Below are positions 8,949-17,355 of a DNA stretch of 35,519 nucleotides, piece by piece (positions within the stretch are counted from its first letter, which is position 1; every line of letters begins with the position of its first letter). The position numbers and the translations under genes are program-made. Origin of the DNA: Flavobacteriaceae bacterium ASP10-09a (lineage in GTDB: Bacteria; Bacteroidota; Bacteroidia; Flavobacteriales; Flavobacteriaceae). The notes beneath the pieces were generated by a model. The model saw only the letters and a program-made list of their open reading frames with translations. It was not told where the DNA came from and made no database searches. The stretch covers positions 1,016 to 36,534 of the forward strand of contig LAQA01000025.1 in NCBI GenBank assembly GCA_000981625.1. Direction: 5' to 3'.

Positions 8949-9753
8949 CTCTTTGTTGTTTTTTAATAACTCTTCTTGAAACTATTATACTTATTTCATA
9001 CAAAATAAGAATTGGGATTGTAACTATAACTTGACTTGCAACATCTGGAGGTGTTATGATTGCTGCTAAAATTAACACAAAAACTAAAGCATGTTTTCTG
9101 TATTTCTTTAAAAATTCGGGTGATACTAATCCAATTTTTGTTAAAAAATAAATTAAAACTGGTAGTTCAAATAATATTGAAACACCTAACAACATGTTGG
9201 TTATTAGTCCTATATGTGATTCTAAAGTAAAACTATTTACAATAGCATCTGTGATTTGATAGTTGTATAAGAAATGAACAGATATTGGTGCAATTATATA
9301 AAAACTAAATAATACTCCAATAAAAAATAGAAGTGATGCAATAAATATAAAACCTCTAGATTTTTTAATTTCTTTTTTAGTTAAACCTGGAGATATAAAA
9401 CGCCAAATTTCCCATAAAATATAAGGGAAAGAAACAATAACACCTAATATTAATGAAGACCAAATAGAGTTCATTAATTGTGATGTAACTTTTATACTTT
9501 GAAGCTTTGTATCAGCAAATGTTACGTTACAAAATGCACTATCCATGTGAAATAAATTAAAAAAATCACAAAATAATTGATACGTAATAAAGTCTGGTTG
9601 TATATGTGCCAATAAAAAATGATCATAAACTTGCTCAGCAAATATAAAAAACACAATTGCTAGTATAAAAATAGCAGCTGCACTTCTTACTAAATGCCAC
9701 CTTAGCTCTTCTAAATGCCCTAAAAAAGACATTTCTTTTTGTTGCTCTGCCAT
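8932..9753 (-). CDS. tatC: Sec-independent (twin-arginine) translocase subunit TatC
   Basis: The 273-residue multi-spanning protein binds twin-arginine signal peptides and, with TatA, exports folded proteins. The conserved cytosolic N-terminus MSFLGHLEELRWHLVRS is present, followed by about six hydrophobic helices and the typical SFPYILWEIWRFISPGLTKKE segment. The first periplasmic loop (about 40-85) is longer than in E. coli and contains two cysteines; I recall such loops in other Bacteroidota. The start ATG shares one base with the stop of kdsD, and the next gene overlaps its 3' end, so the three are translated from one message. No tatA gene is seen here. Confidence 0.95.
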   Translation of the reverse strand: MAEQQKEMSFLGHLEELRWHLVRSAAAIFILAIVFFIFAEQVYDHFLLAHIQPDFITYQLFCDFFNLFHMDSAFCNVTFADTKLQSIKVTSQLMNSIWSSLILGVIVSFPYILWEIWRFISPGLTKKEIKKSRGFIFIASLLFFIGVLFSFYIIAPISVHFLYNYQITDAIVNSFTLESHIGLITNMLLGVSILFELPVLIYFLTKIGLVSPEFLKKYRKHALVFVLILAAIITPPDVASQVIVTIPILILYEISIIVSRRVIKKQQRDANKS

Positions 9754-10739
9754 TAGAAAATTCCCTCTTTAATTAAATCATGCAAATGTACAACTCCTAC
9801 ATATTTATTAGTGTCATCTGTAACTAAAATTTGAGTAATACTATTGTTTTCTAAAGCTTCTAATGCTTCAATAGCCATTGCATTTTCATGAATTATTTTA
9901 GGGTTGTTACCCATAATATCTTTAGCTGTAAAGTTATTTATTTCAGTTGTTTTACTTAACATTCTTCTAAGGTCACCATCAGTAATAATACCAATAATTT
10001 CATCATCTTTAATTACTGCTGTAACTCCTAAGCGTTTTTCTGAAATCTCAACAATTACTTTAACAACAGAATCATTTTCTGATACTTGAGGTAACTCATT
10101 GTTTTTTATTAAATCTGAAACTCTCAGATACAACCGTTTTCCCAAAGCTCCTCCGGGATGATATTTCGCAAAATCTTTGCTTGTAAATCCTTTTAACTCT
10201 AATAAACAAACTGCTAAAGCATCACCCATCACTAATTGTGCAGTCGTACTTGTTGTTGGTGCTAAATTGTTAGGGCAAGCTTCTTTTTCTACAAAAGTAT
10301 TTAGAGGGAAATTAGCATTTTTACCTAAAAAAGAATCTACATTGCCAGTAATGGCGATGATTTTATTTCCGTAATTTTTTATTAGTGGAACTAATACTTT
10401 TATTTCAGGAGTATTTCCACTTTTAGAAATACAAATAACTACATCATCTTCTAAAACATTTCCTAAATCTCCATGAATTGCGTCTGCAGCATGCATAAAA
10501 ACAGCAGGAGTACCTGTCGAATTAAATGTTGCAACAATTTTTGTAGCAATATTAGCACTTTTGCCAATACCCGTTACAATTACCCTTCCTTTTGATTTAT
10601 GAATAAATTTAACAGCTTCTTCAAAAGCTGAATCTATAAAATTTGCTAAATTAGCGATCGCATTGCTTTCTGCTAAAATTGTTCTTTTTGCATTTGCAAT
10701 AATGTTAGAATTATCTTTCAAGCTTTTATGTTTTATCAC
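9753..10739 (-). CDS. kdsD: KpsF/GutQ-type arabinose-5-phosphate isomerase
   Basis: The 328-residue enzyme interconverts ribulose-5-phosphate and arabinose-5-phosphate, the first step toward Kdo in LPS. It begins with GTG at 10739. The sugar-isomerase (SIS) domain fills about 35-190, with GIGKSAN at 57-63, SKSGNTPE at 105-112 and the family motif FMHAADAIHGDLG at 81-93, which includes the conserved His90. Two CBS repeats follow (about 205-260 and 270-325), the usual regulatory tail. The length agrees with the family. It is the first gene of the kdsD-tatC-AhpD-like operon and has a good TAnnTTTG box upstream. Confidence 0.95.
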   Translation of the reverse strand: MIKHKSLKDNSNIIANAKRTILAESNAIANLANFIDSAFEEAVKFIHKSKGRVIVTGIGKSANIATKIVATFNSTGTPAVFMHAADAIHGDLGNVLEDDVVICISKSGNTPEIKVLVPLIKNYGNKIIAITGNVDSFLGKNANFPLNTFVEKEACPNNLAPTTSTTAQLVMGDALAVCLLELKGFTSKDFAKYHPGGALGKRLYLRVSDLIKNNELPQVSENDSVVKVIVEISEKRLGVTAVIKDDEIIGIITDGDLRRMLSKTTEINNFTAKDIMGNNPKIIHENAMAIEALEALENNSITQILVTDDTNKYVGVVHLHDLIKEGIF

Positions 10740-10776
10740 AATAAAAAAAGTTATATCTTTATATATACGAAAAAGG

Positions 10777-10784
10777 CAAATTTA
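10777..10784 (-). promoter_or_regulatory. Promoter -7 box of the kdsD operon
   Basis: On the minus strand this reads TAAATTTG, an exact match to the Bacteroidota -7 consensus TAnnTTTG. It sits about 38 bases before the GTG of kdsD. No clear TTG -33 element was found at the usual distance. Such a box is expected by chance about once per kilobase here, so position is part of the argument. Confidence 0.5.
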
Positions 10785-10858
10785 CTATAAAAAAAAGTTT
10801 CTTGAAACTATATAGGAATAGGTTTACTATTTCTTTAATAATAAATGAATAATTATAT

Positions 10859-13042
10859 ATGGATTTACATAGTCCTCTAAAAAAGTTTTTTGGATTTAAT
10901 AAGTTTAAGGGGTTACAAGAACAGGTTATAAAAAGTATAGTTAACGATCAAAATACTTTCGTAATTATGCCTACTGGTGGTGGTAAGTCTCTCTGTTACC
11001 AATTACCAGCATTAATGGCAGAAGGTACTGCAATTGTCGTTTCTCCTTTAATTGCATTGATGAAAAATCAAGTAGATGCTATTAGAGGTATATCTGAGGA
11101 ACATGGAGTTGCTCATGTTTTAAATTCTTCCCTGAATAAAACAGAAGTAAACCAGGTTAAAGAGGACATTGCAAGCGGAATAACAAAGCTATTATATGTA
11201 GCTCCTGAGTCTTTAATAAAAGAAGAATATGTTACTTTTTTAAGAACGCAAACAATTTCTTTTGTTGCCATAGATGAAGCGCATTGTATTTCTGAATGGG
11301 GTCATGATTTTAGACCAGAATATAGAAATTTAAAGCATATAATCAAAGCAATAGACAACGTTCCTGTTATTTGTTTAACAGCAACTGCAACAGAGAAAGT
11401 ACAAGAGGATATTTTAAAAACCTTAGGAATTCAAGACGCAAATAGATTTAAAGCTTCATTTAATAGAGCCAATTTATTTTATGAAGTGAGACCAAAAACA
11501 AAAGAAGTTGAAAAAGATATTATTCGTTTTGTAAAGCAAAGAGAAGGGAAATCTGGAATTATCTATTGTTTAAGTCGAAAAAAGGTTGAAGAAATTTCTC
11601 AAATTCTTCAAGTAAATGGTATTAAAGCGGTTCCTTATCATGCTGGTTTAGATGCTAAAACAAGAGTAAGACATCAAGATATGTTTTTGATGGAAGATTG
11701 TGACGTAGTTGTTGCAACTATTGCTTTTGGAATGGGAATTGATAAACCAGATGTACGTTTTGTAATTCATCATGATATACCAAAAAGTTTAGAGAGCTAT
11801 TATCAAGAAACTGGTAGAGCAGGTAGAGATGATGGAGAAGGACATTGTTTGGCATTTTATGCATACAAGGATATAGAGAAGTTGGAGAAATTTATGGCTA
11901 GTAAGCCAATTGCAGAACAAGAAATTGGACATGCATTGTTACAAGAAGTTGTCGGTTATGCCGAAACGTCAATGAACAGGCGTAAATATTTATTGCATTA
12001 TTTTGGTGAAGAGTTTGACGCTATAACCGGTGATGGTGCTGATATGGATGACAACTCTAGAAACCCGAAGAAAAAACATGAGGCAAAAGAAGATGTTATA
12101 AAACTTTTAAAAGTAGTTAAAGATACTTTACAACAGTATAAATCTAAAGAAGTAGTAAATACTATAATTGGTAAAGAAAATGCTTTACTTACTTCTCATA
12201 AAACTCATTTACAACCCTTTTTTGGAGTAGGTAAAGACAAAGTAGCGTCTTATTGGATGGCACTTATTCGTCAAGTTTTAGTAGTTAATTTTATTAAAAA
12301 AGAGATTGAACAATATGGAGTTGTAAAATTAACAGAAGTTGGAATTAATTATATTGAAAACCCAACTTCATTTATGATGACAGAAGATCACTCATATAGT
12401 ATAGAGAATGATAACTCTATACTAACTAAGGCCAAATTAGCAGGAGGTTCTGCGGATGAGAAACTCGTAATATTATTAAAAGATTTACGAAAAAAGGTGG
12501 CTATAAAATTAGGTGTTCCGCCATTTGCAGTTTTTCAAGACCCATCTTTAGATGATATGGCTTTAAAATATCCCGTTAATTTAGATGAACTCTCTAAGGT
12601 ACATGGCGTAGGAGAGGGGAAAGCTAGAAAATTTGGAAAAGATTTTGTAAAAATAATTTCGGACTATGTAGATGAAAACGACATTTTACGACCAGATGAT
12701 TTAATTGTAAAAAGTACAGGTGTAAACTCTGGACTAAAGCTCTATATCATTCAAAATACAGACAGGAAATTACCATTAGAAGACATTTCTAAATCCAAAG
12801 GACTGGAAATGAAAGAGTTAATTAAGGAGATGGAAGCTATTATTTTTTCTGGGACAAAATTAAATATAGATTATGCTTTAGACGATTTGTTAGATGAAGA
12901 TCAGCAAGAAGAAATCTATGAATATTTTATGGAAGCCGATACGGATAGCATACAAGAATCTTTAGATGAATTTGATGGTGATTATGATGAAGATGAACTA
13001 CGTTTAATGCGAATTAAATTTATAAACGAAGTGGCTAATTAA
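10859..13042 (+). CDS. recQ: ATP-dependent DNA helicase RecQ
   Basis: The 727-residue 3'-5' helicase serves recombination and replication-fork repair. Motif I is MPTGGGKSLCYQ (38-49), motif II DEAH (139-142), motif III TATAT (174-178), and motif VI QETGRAGRDD is at 316-325. A winged-helix (RQC) region and an HRDC-like domain (around 525-600, with KVHGVGEGKARKFG) follow, and the C-terminus is very acidic. The zinc-binding cysteines normally placed after the helicase core are absent: MNRRKYLLHYFGEEF has Asn373 where the first Cys is expected, and GDGADMDDN (391-399) replaces the Cys-x2-Cys-x2-Cys cluster. I recall that one Bacteroidota RecQ group looks like this. The start ATG gives the usual N-terminus. 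Confidence 0.94.
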   Translation: MDLHSPLKKFFGFNKFKGLQEQVIKSIVNDQNTFVIMPTGGGKSLCYQLPALMAEGTAIVVSPLIALMKNQVDAIRGISEEHGVAHVLNSSLNKTEVNQVKEDIASGITKLLYVAPESLIKEEYVTFLRTQTISFVAIDEAHCISEWGHDFRPEYRNLKHIIKAIDNVPVICLTATATEKVQEDILKTLGIQDANRFKASFNRANLFYEVRPKTKEVEKDIIRFVKQREGKSGIIYCLSRKKVEEISQILQVNGIKAVPYHAGLDAKTRVRHQDMFLMEDCDVVVATIAFGMGIDKPDVRFVIHHDIPKSLESYYQETGRAGRDDGEGHCLAFYAYKDIEKLEKFMASKPIAEQEIGHALLQEVVGYAETSMNRRKYLLHYFGEEFDAITGDGADMDDNSRNPKKKHEAKEDVIKLLKVVKDTLQQYKSKEVVNTIIGKENALLTSHKTHLQPFFGVGKDKVASYWMALIRQVLVVNFIKKEIEQYGVVKLTEVGINYIENPTSFMMTEDHSYSIENDNSILTKAKLAGGSADEKLVILLKDLRKKVAIKLGVPPFAVFQDPSLDDMALKYPVNLDELSKVHGVGEGKARKFGKDFVKIISDYVDENDILRPDDLIVKSTGVNSGLKLYIIQNTDRKLPLEDISKSKGLEMKELIKEMEAIIFSGTKLNIDYALDDLLDEDQQEEIYEYFMEADTDSIQESLDEFDGDYDEDELRLMRIKFINEVAN

Positions 13043-13074
13043 AAATCATATTCTTTATTAATAATATATTAAAA

Positions 13075-13440
13075 CTAATCATTATCAATCGTTAAATATA
13101 ATTTCTTATCCTTTTGTTCTATCTGTATAGCTTGTAGTTTTCGATAAATAAAACTTCAGAAATTTCTTTAGAAGTTTTTATATTGGCAATTATATATAAT
13201 ATTTATTTTTCTCTGTTTGATGAAATAATCTTAATAGATTTTCCAATAGTTATATTATTATCTGCCTAATCATATAAAAAAAACATCAAACTTTGTTTGA
13301 CAATTTTCAACAGTATCAATTGCTTTTTATAACATAGTAATTCTTGAGTTATTTTTATTTACAAATTTTTATGTAATTAATAATATTCCAAATATTTTAA
13401 AACATTATAAGCATATATATTGCTGTAAGTAGTTACTTTT
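13075..13440 (-). pseudogene. Decayed protein-coding gene of unknown family
   Basis: Read on the minus strand, this gene-free stretch gives protein-like pieces broken by stops and frameshifts. From upstream to downstream they are NKNNSRITML, then a stop at 13327-13329, then KAIDTVENCQTKFDVFFI ending at 13270; after a frame change ADNNITIGKSIKIISSNREK (from 13265), a stop at 13203-13205, then LYIIANIKTSKEISEVLFI; after another frame change near 13146 YRKLQAIQIEQKDKKLYLTI and a final TAG at 13075-13077. The composition (Lys, Glu, Ile, Asn rich, regular alternation) is like real proteins of this genome, not random AT-rich translation. No family is recognised. It lies convergent to recQ and just downstream of the ZIP gene. 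Confidence 0.45.
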
Positions 13441-13453
13441 AATTAATAAAAAA

Positions 13454-14131
13454 TTAAAGGGTAGCAATTGTTAAAATAATTCCTAGGAGGATAGCTGTAA
13501 ACTTCTGTAAGTTAAATTTGTGATTTTCAGAGCTTTCAAAAAGAATTATTGTAGAAATATGTAAGAAAACTCCAATAATTAAAGCTGTTATTTCTGTTGC
13601 ATATTTTGTGAAAAATTGAATTTTATCACCTACTAAAACTCCTATAGGACTCATTAATCCAAAGAAAAAGAGAAAACAAAAAACTGTTTTTTTAGAATAC
13701 TTTGTGTTAAGTAAAAATGTAGTTAAGACAATTGCAATGGGTATTTTATGAACTACAATTGCCCATAATAAATTATCACCAGTATTATGAATTGGTAATC
13801 CTTCCGAAAAAGCGTGTAAACATAAACTTACAAACAATAAAGTTGGAAAATCTTTTCCATCAGAATGCATATGAATATGACCATGTTCTGCACCTTTAGA
13901 AAACGACTCTAAAACCGATTGTAAAATAATACCTATTAAAATAAAAATACCCGTTAGGGTCGCATTAGAATTTACTGTGTACACTTCTGGTAAAAGGTGT
14001 AATATAGTCACAGACAATAGGTAAGCACCACTAAAAGCTAATAAAAGGCGTACGATCTTGTTGTTTGGTTTTATTAAAAAAACCAACATAGAACCAAATA
14101 AAACTGATAAAATTAGTAAGATGTAATTCAC
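13454..14131 (-). CDS. ZIP-family divalent metal transporter
   Basis: The 225-residue protein has eight hydrophobic helices. Helix 4 carries His106-Ala-Phe-Ser-Glu110-Gly and helix 5 His128-Lys-Ile-Pro, the paired metal-binding motifs of ZIP transporters, which take up zinc, iron or manganese. The cytosolic loop before helix 4 has the histidine run HGHIHMH (83-89), a metal-sensing feature of the family. The protein is shorter than most eukaryotic ZIPs but close to bacterial members. Translation starts with GTG; this codon overlaps the TGA of the upstream methyltransferase (GTGA), so the two are translationally coupled. The metal cannot be told from sequence. Confidence 0.88.
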   Translation of the reverse strand: MNYILLILSVLFGSMLVFLIKPNNKIVRLLLAFSGAYLLSVTILHLLPEVYTVNSNATLTGIFILIGIILQSVLESFSKGAEHGHIHMHSDGKDFPTLLFVSLCLHAFSEGLPIHNTGDNLLWAIVVHKIPIAIVLTTFLLNTKYSKKTVFCFLFFFGLMSPIGVLVGDKIQFFTKYATEITALIIGVFLHISTIILFESSENHKFNLQKFTAILLGIILTIATL

Positions 14132-14853
14132 TTTGCAACCAATATTAATCTATTTGAATTTTCAGCATCAAAGTTAGTTAAATTATAATCTCCAAAAATA
14201 TTAGTGATTTTAAAACCTGCTTTTTTAAAATAAGCTTTCATTTTATCAATATTTAAATACTTGACTCTTTCTGTGTAGGAATGATTTTTTTCATCCGCAA
14301 AAAAAGTAATATTTTTCAAGATAAAACCATTCTTTATTTCTCTTGTTATATAAAATGTAATGGCATCAACAGTTTTGGTTTCTTTGGCAACTATAGTCGC
14401 TTTTACAAAATCAGCATTTAAAAAATCAAAAACAAAAATGCCCTCTTTTTTTAATCCGTTTTTAATATTTTGAAGAATCAAAATATCTTCTTTATCTTCC
14501 TCAAAATATCCAAAACTTGTAAATAAATTAAAAATTGCATCATACTGATTTTTAATTGGTTGACGCATGTCATGTACCTTGAATTTCAAGGAATTATTTT
14601 CAAATTTTTTCGCATTTTTAATACTGTTTTCTGCTAAATCAGCTCCGGTAACTTTGTACCCTAAAGAATTTAAAAATACAGAATGACGTCCTTTTCCACA
14701 AGGTAAATCTAAAATATGGGTTGTTTTTGGTAATGATAAAAACATAGTAATATTTTTCATAAATAACTGTGCTTCTTCATCATTTCTATCCTTGTACAAT
14801 ACATGATAGTAGGAAGTATTAAACCAATCTGTAAACCAATCTTTTGTTTTCAT
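14128..14853 (-). CDS. Class I SAM-dependent methyltransferase
   Basis: The 241-residue protein has the Rossmann-type SAM fold. Motif I is ILDLPCGKGRHS (47-58), the next acidic residue is in VTGADLAENS (Asp72), and FDFLNADFV follows motif IV. There is no membrane segment. It resembles the small-molecule methyltransferases with N-terminal WFTDWFNTSYYHVLY, a tryptophan/tyrosine-rich opening common to a group of Bacteroidota enzymes annotated only as class I methyltransferases. The substrate is unknown. It is translationally coupled to the ZIP transporter downstream, though no functional link is obvious. Confidence 0.85.
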   Translation of the reverse strand: MKTKDWFTDWFNTSYYHVLYKDRNDEEAQLFMKNITMFLSLPKTTHILDLPCGKGRHSVFLNSLGYKVTGADLAENSIKNAKKFENNSLKFKVHDMRQPIKNQYDAIFNLFTSFGYFEEDKEDILILQNIKNGLKKEGIFVFDFLNADFVKATIVAKETKTVDAITFYITREIKNGFILKNITFFADEKNHSYTERVKYLNIDKMKAYFKKAGFKITNIFGDYNLTNFDAENSNRLILVAK

Positions 14854-14938
14854 AAGTTCTTTGAGTCTGTAAAAGTAACCAAATCTTACGTTTATAAAAA
14901 TGAATTTCTTAATTAGTATAAATCCTGTTTTTAAATAG

Positions 14939-14946
14939 TATTTTTG
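14939..14946 (+). promoter_or_regulatory. Promoter -7 box of the THUMP methyltransferase gene
   Basis: TATTTTTG matches TAnnTTTG exactly. Its last base is the first base of an in-frame GTG at 14946, so transcription would begin after that codon, which supports the ATG at 14964 as the real start. No clear -33 TTG was found. Confidence 0.45.
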
Positions 14947-14963
14947 TGGTCAATTTTACAAGT

Positions 14964-16175
14964 ATGGATAAAGATTTTAAAATGACGGCAACAACACTTT
15001 TTGGTTTAGAAGGTGTTTTAGCAGAAGAGCTTAAAAATTTAGGAGCACAAGATATAAAAGAAGCTGTAAGAAGCGTTTCTTTTAGAGGGGATACAGGATT
15101 TATGTACAAAGCAAATATTGCTTTAAGAACAGCTGTTAGAATTCTAAAACCGATAAAGGTTTGTAAAGTTTATGATGAGGAAGATTTGTACGAAGCTATC
15201 CAAAAAATTAAATGGGAAAATTTTTTAGATGCAGAAGGAACTTTTGCGATTGGTGCTGTAGTAAATTCTAAGAACTTTACATCAAACTCACATTATATTT
15301 CTTTAAAATCTAAAGATGCAATCGCAGATTATTTCCGTCATAAATATCATAAAAGACCAAATGTAGATTTAAAATACCCAGATGTAAAGATTCATATCCA
15401 CCTTCAAAAAGAATGGTTAACGGTTTCTTTGGATTCTTCTGGAGATTCCTTGCACAAACGTGGTTATAGAACAGCAACCAATATTGCGCCAATTAACGAA
15501 GTATTGGCTGCAGGTATGGTTTTATTATCTGGATATACAGGTGAAGAAAATTTTATTGATCCGATGTGTGGTTCAGGAACTATATTAATTGAAGCAGCAA
15601 TGATTGCTAATAATATTCCTGCAAATATCAATAGAAAGTTATTTGCTTTTGAAAAATGGAAAGATTATGACGAAGACTTGTATTTTACAATTCAAGAATC
15701 ATTGTTAAAGAAAATTCGTTCTTCTCATTTTAAAATTATGGGATTTGATAAAGCACCTTCTGCTGTACAAAAAGCTTTAGCCAATGTAGAAAATGCCAAT
15801 TTAGATGAATTTATTGGTGTGCATCATGTCAATTTTTTCAACTCTAAAAAAGAGGTTTTTGGGAACACAACAATTTTATTTAATCCACCATATGGGGAAA
15901 GATTAAATATAGATGTTGAAGAATTTTATAAAAAAATAGGGGATACATTAAAAAATAATTACCCAGGTTCTACTGCGTGGCTAATTACCTCAGATACAGA
16001 TGCTTTGAAAGCAGTTGGTTTAAGAACTTCTAAAAGAATAGCATTGAAAAATGCAGATTTAGACTGTAAGTTTGTAAAGTACGACCTCTACGAAGGTACC
16101 CGAAAGTTTAAAGAACGTAAAATAGAAACAGATATTGAGCCGAATGTTCAAGTAGATTCAGGTTCTGAAGATTAA
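14964..16175 (+). CDS. THUMP-domain class I RNA methyltransferase (RlmL N-domain/TrmN-like)
   Basis: The 403-residue protein methylates RNA, most likely guanine N2 in rRNA or tRNA. The N-terminal ferredoxin-like and THUMP region (about 7-160) starts with MTATTLFGLEGVLAEELKNL, a hallmark of this group. The catalytic domain has the SAM motif FIDPMCGSGTILIEAA (197-212) and the amino-methylating motif NPPYGERL (307-314). It matches the size of stand-alone enzymes rather than the fused E. coli RlmKL. I chose the ATG at 14964: an in-frame GTG at 14946 overlaps a good promoter box, and homologues as I recall begin close to MDKDFKMTA. The gene is monocistronic. Which RNA it modifies is not decided by the sequence. 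Confidence 0.9.
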   Translation: MDKDFKMTATTLFGLEGVLAEELKNLGAQDIKEAVRSVSFRGDTGFMYKANIALRTAVRILKPIKVCKVYDEEDLYEAIQKIKWENFLDAEGTFAIGAVVNSKNFTSNSHYISLKSKDAIADYFRHKYHKRPNVDLKYPDVKIHIHLQKEWLTVSLDSSGDSLHKRGYRTATNIAPINEVLAAGMVLLSGYTGEENFIDPMCGSGTILIEAAMIANNIPANINRKLFAFEKWKDYDEDLYFTIQESLLKKIRSSHFKIMGFDKAPSAVQKALANVENANLDEFIGVHHVNFFNSKKEVFGNTTILFNPPYGERLNIDVEEFYKKIGDTLKNNYPGSTAWLITSDTDALKAVGLRTSKRIALKNADLDCKFVKYDLYEGTRKFKERKIETDIEPNVQVDSGSED

Positions 16176-16192
16176 CAATTGTCATTACTGTT

Positions 16193-16250
16193 TAAGCAGG
16201 AATCTAGAATAAATTAACATAATTTTTATTTTAGGGTTATATCCTGCTTA
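16193..16250. repeat. Long imperfect hairpin after the RNA methyltransferase gene
   Basis: Perfect 9-base arms TAAGCAGGA (16193-16201) and TCCTGCTTA (16242-16250) enclose a partly complementary interior (CTAGAATAAATTA against TAATTTTTATTTTAG). It begins 18 bases after the stop of the methyltransferase gene. It could end that transcript or be a small mobile palindrome; no U-run follows on the plus strand. AGCAGGAATCT resembles palindromes I recall as common in Flavobacteriaceae. Confidence 0.4.
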
Positions 16251-16348
16251 CCCATTATATCTTTTAAAGCTACCTTAGATACTACTTTCTCATTCTTTAA
16301 AATTAATTCTAACTTATTGATAATAGATTCTTTTATTAGTTTTATTGA
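16226..16348 (-). pseudogene. Possible C-terminal remnant of a lost gene
   Basis: On the minus strand an open stretch of 40 codons without a convincing start ends at TAA (16226-16228). It reads NKLELILKNEKVVSKVALKD followed by IMGKQDITLK, which looks like a real protein tail. Two stop codons lie directly upstream in the same frame. It is downstream of the tandem hydrolase genes and overlaps the hairpin. No family is recognised, and chance cannot be excluded at this length. Confidence 0.25.
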
Positions 16349-16436
16349 TTATTATAAAGGCTAGAGAAATCTATTATAAGTTAATTATCGTTTGATAAGT
16401 ATTAACTCCCAATTATACGAGTTTTAAATAAAGAAA

Positions 16437-17297
16437 TTATATTTCTTTATTTAAAATTAGCTCAGTCCATTCTTCAGGCTTTTCTAACATGGGGAAATGC
16501 CCACATTCATTAAGCCAAAATAATTTATTATTTGGTATTTCTATGGCCAAAAGTCCAGCTATTAAGTCTATAGCAACAGGATCATTTTTAGCCCAAACAA
16601 TTTTTGTTGGTATTTGTGTTTCTTTTAAAGCACCAATCCATCTATGCCAAAAAGTATAGCGCTCGTTAATATAGTTCGATAAAGTATGAATTATTTTTTC
16701 GCCCCTATTGTGTAATAGTTGAAACCACATTTCTTGTAATTCCTCATCTGAAATTTTCTTTTTATCAAAAAAAATATTTCGTAAATTCTTTTTGTACAAA
16801 GAAAAATTAGTCATTTTTGCAACCCACTTTCTAGTAATCTTATTCCGTAATAATTTTTGAATTACACGCAATTTAGATAACTCTATATGCATAGAACCAT
16901 TGCATAAAATTAATTGATCTATTTGTAAATTAATTTGATGTTTATTGTGTCTAGCTATAATTTCGGTAGCAATACTAGTTCCATAATCATGAGCTAGTAA
17001 AGTTACATTCGTTAAACCCATTTGTTTCCATAATTGCAAAGCAACATCAGCTTGTTCTATTATAGAATAGGAATATTCTAAAGGTTTTTCAGAAAAACCA
17101 AAACCTAAATGATCATGAATAATAACTCTATAATGTCTACTTAATTCAGGTAAAACCTTGTAATAATCATAAGAAGAAGTAGGGTATCCATGTAAAATTA
17201 CTAGTGTATCTTTTGATTTTCCTTTGTCAATAACAAAAATATCTTTATCATACACTGAAACAAGAGTTCCTTTATTTTTCCAATCTAAATTATTCAT
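16437..17297 (-). CDS. MEST-like alpha/beta hydrolase, tandem copy 1
   Basis: The 286-residue protein is a haloalkane-dehalogenase/epoxide-hydrolase-type alpha/beta hydrolase and is most like animal MEST/PEG1 as I recall it: LHGYPTSSYDYYKVLPELS, HDHLGFGFSEKP and LAHDYGTSIATEI follow that protein block by block. The nucleophile position holds Asp104 (His-Asp-Tyr-Gly), the acid is probably in WAKNDPVA, and the base is the His of ECGHFPMLEKP. All catalytic positions are thus filled. There is no signal peptide. It is the last of three paralogues transcribed in the same direction, 58 bases after copy 2. The substrate is unknown; an ester or epoxide of a lipid is a guess. Confidence 0.88.
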   Translation of the reverse strand: MNNLDWKNKGTLVSVYDKDIFVIDKGKSKDTLVILHGYPTSSYDYYKVLPELSRHYRVIIHDHLGFGFSEKPLEYSYSIIEQADVALQLWKQMGLTNVTLLAHDYGTSIATEIIARHNKHQINLQIDQLILCNGSMHIELSKLRVIQKLLRNKITRKWVAKMTNFSLYKKNLRNIFFDKKKISDEELQEMWFQLLHNRGEKIIHTLSNYINERYTFWHRWIGALKETQIPTKIVWAKNDPVAIDLIAGLLAIEIPNNKLFWLNECGHFPMLEKPEEWTELILNKEI

Positions 17298-17355
17298 TTT
17301 TTTTTTAAAAGAATTGTGCTAATCTTATTTTTAACTTAAAATAAATATTAATTTT

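Noticed and set aside
14946-14963. GTG start for the THUMP methyltransferase
   Set aside because: The codon overlaps a promoter -7 box; the ATG at 14964 fits the protein family better.
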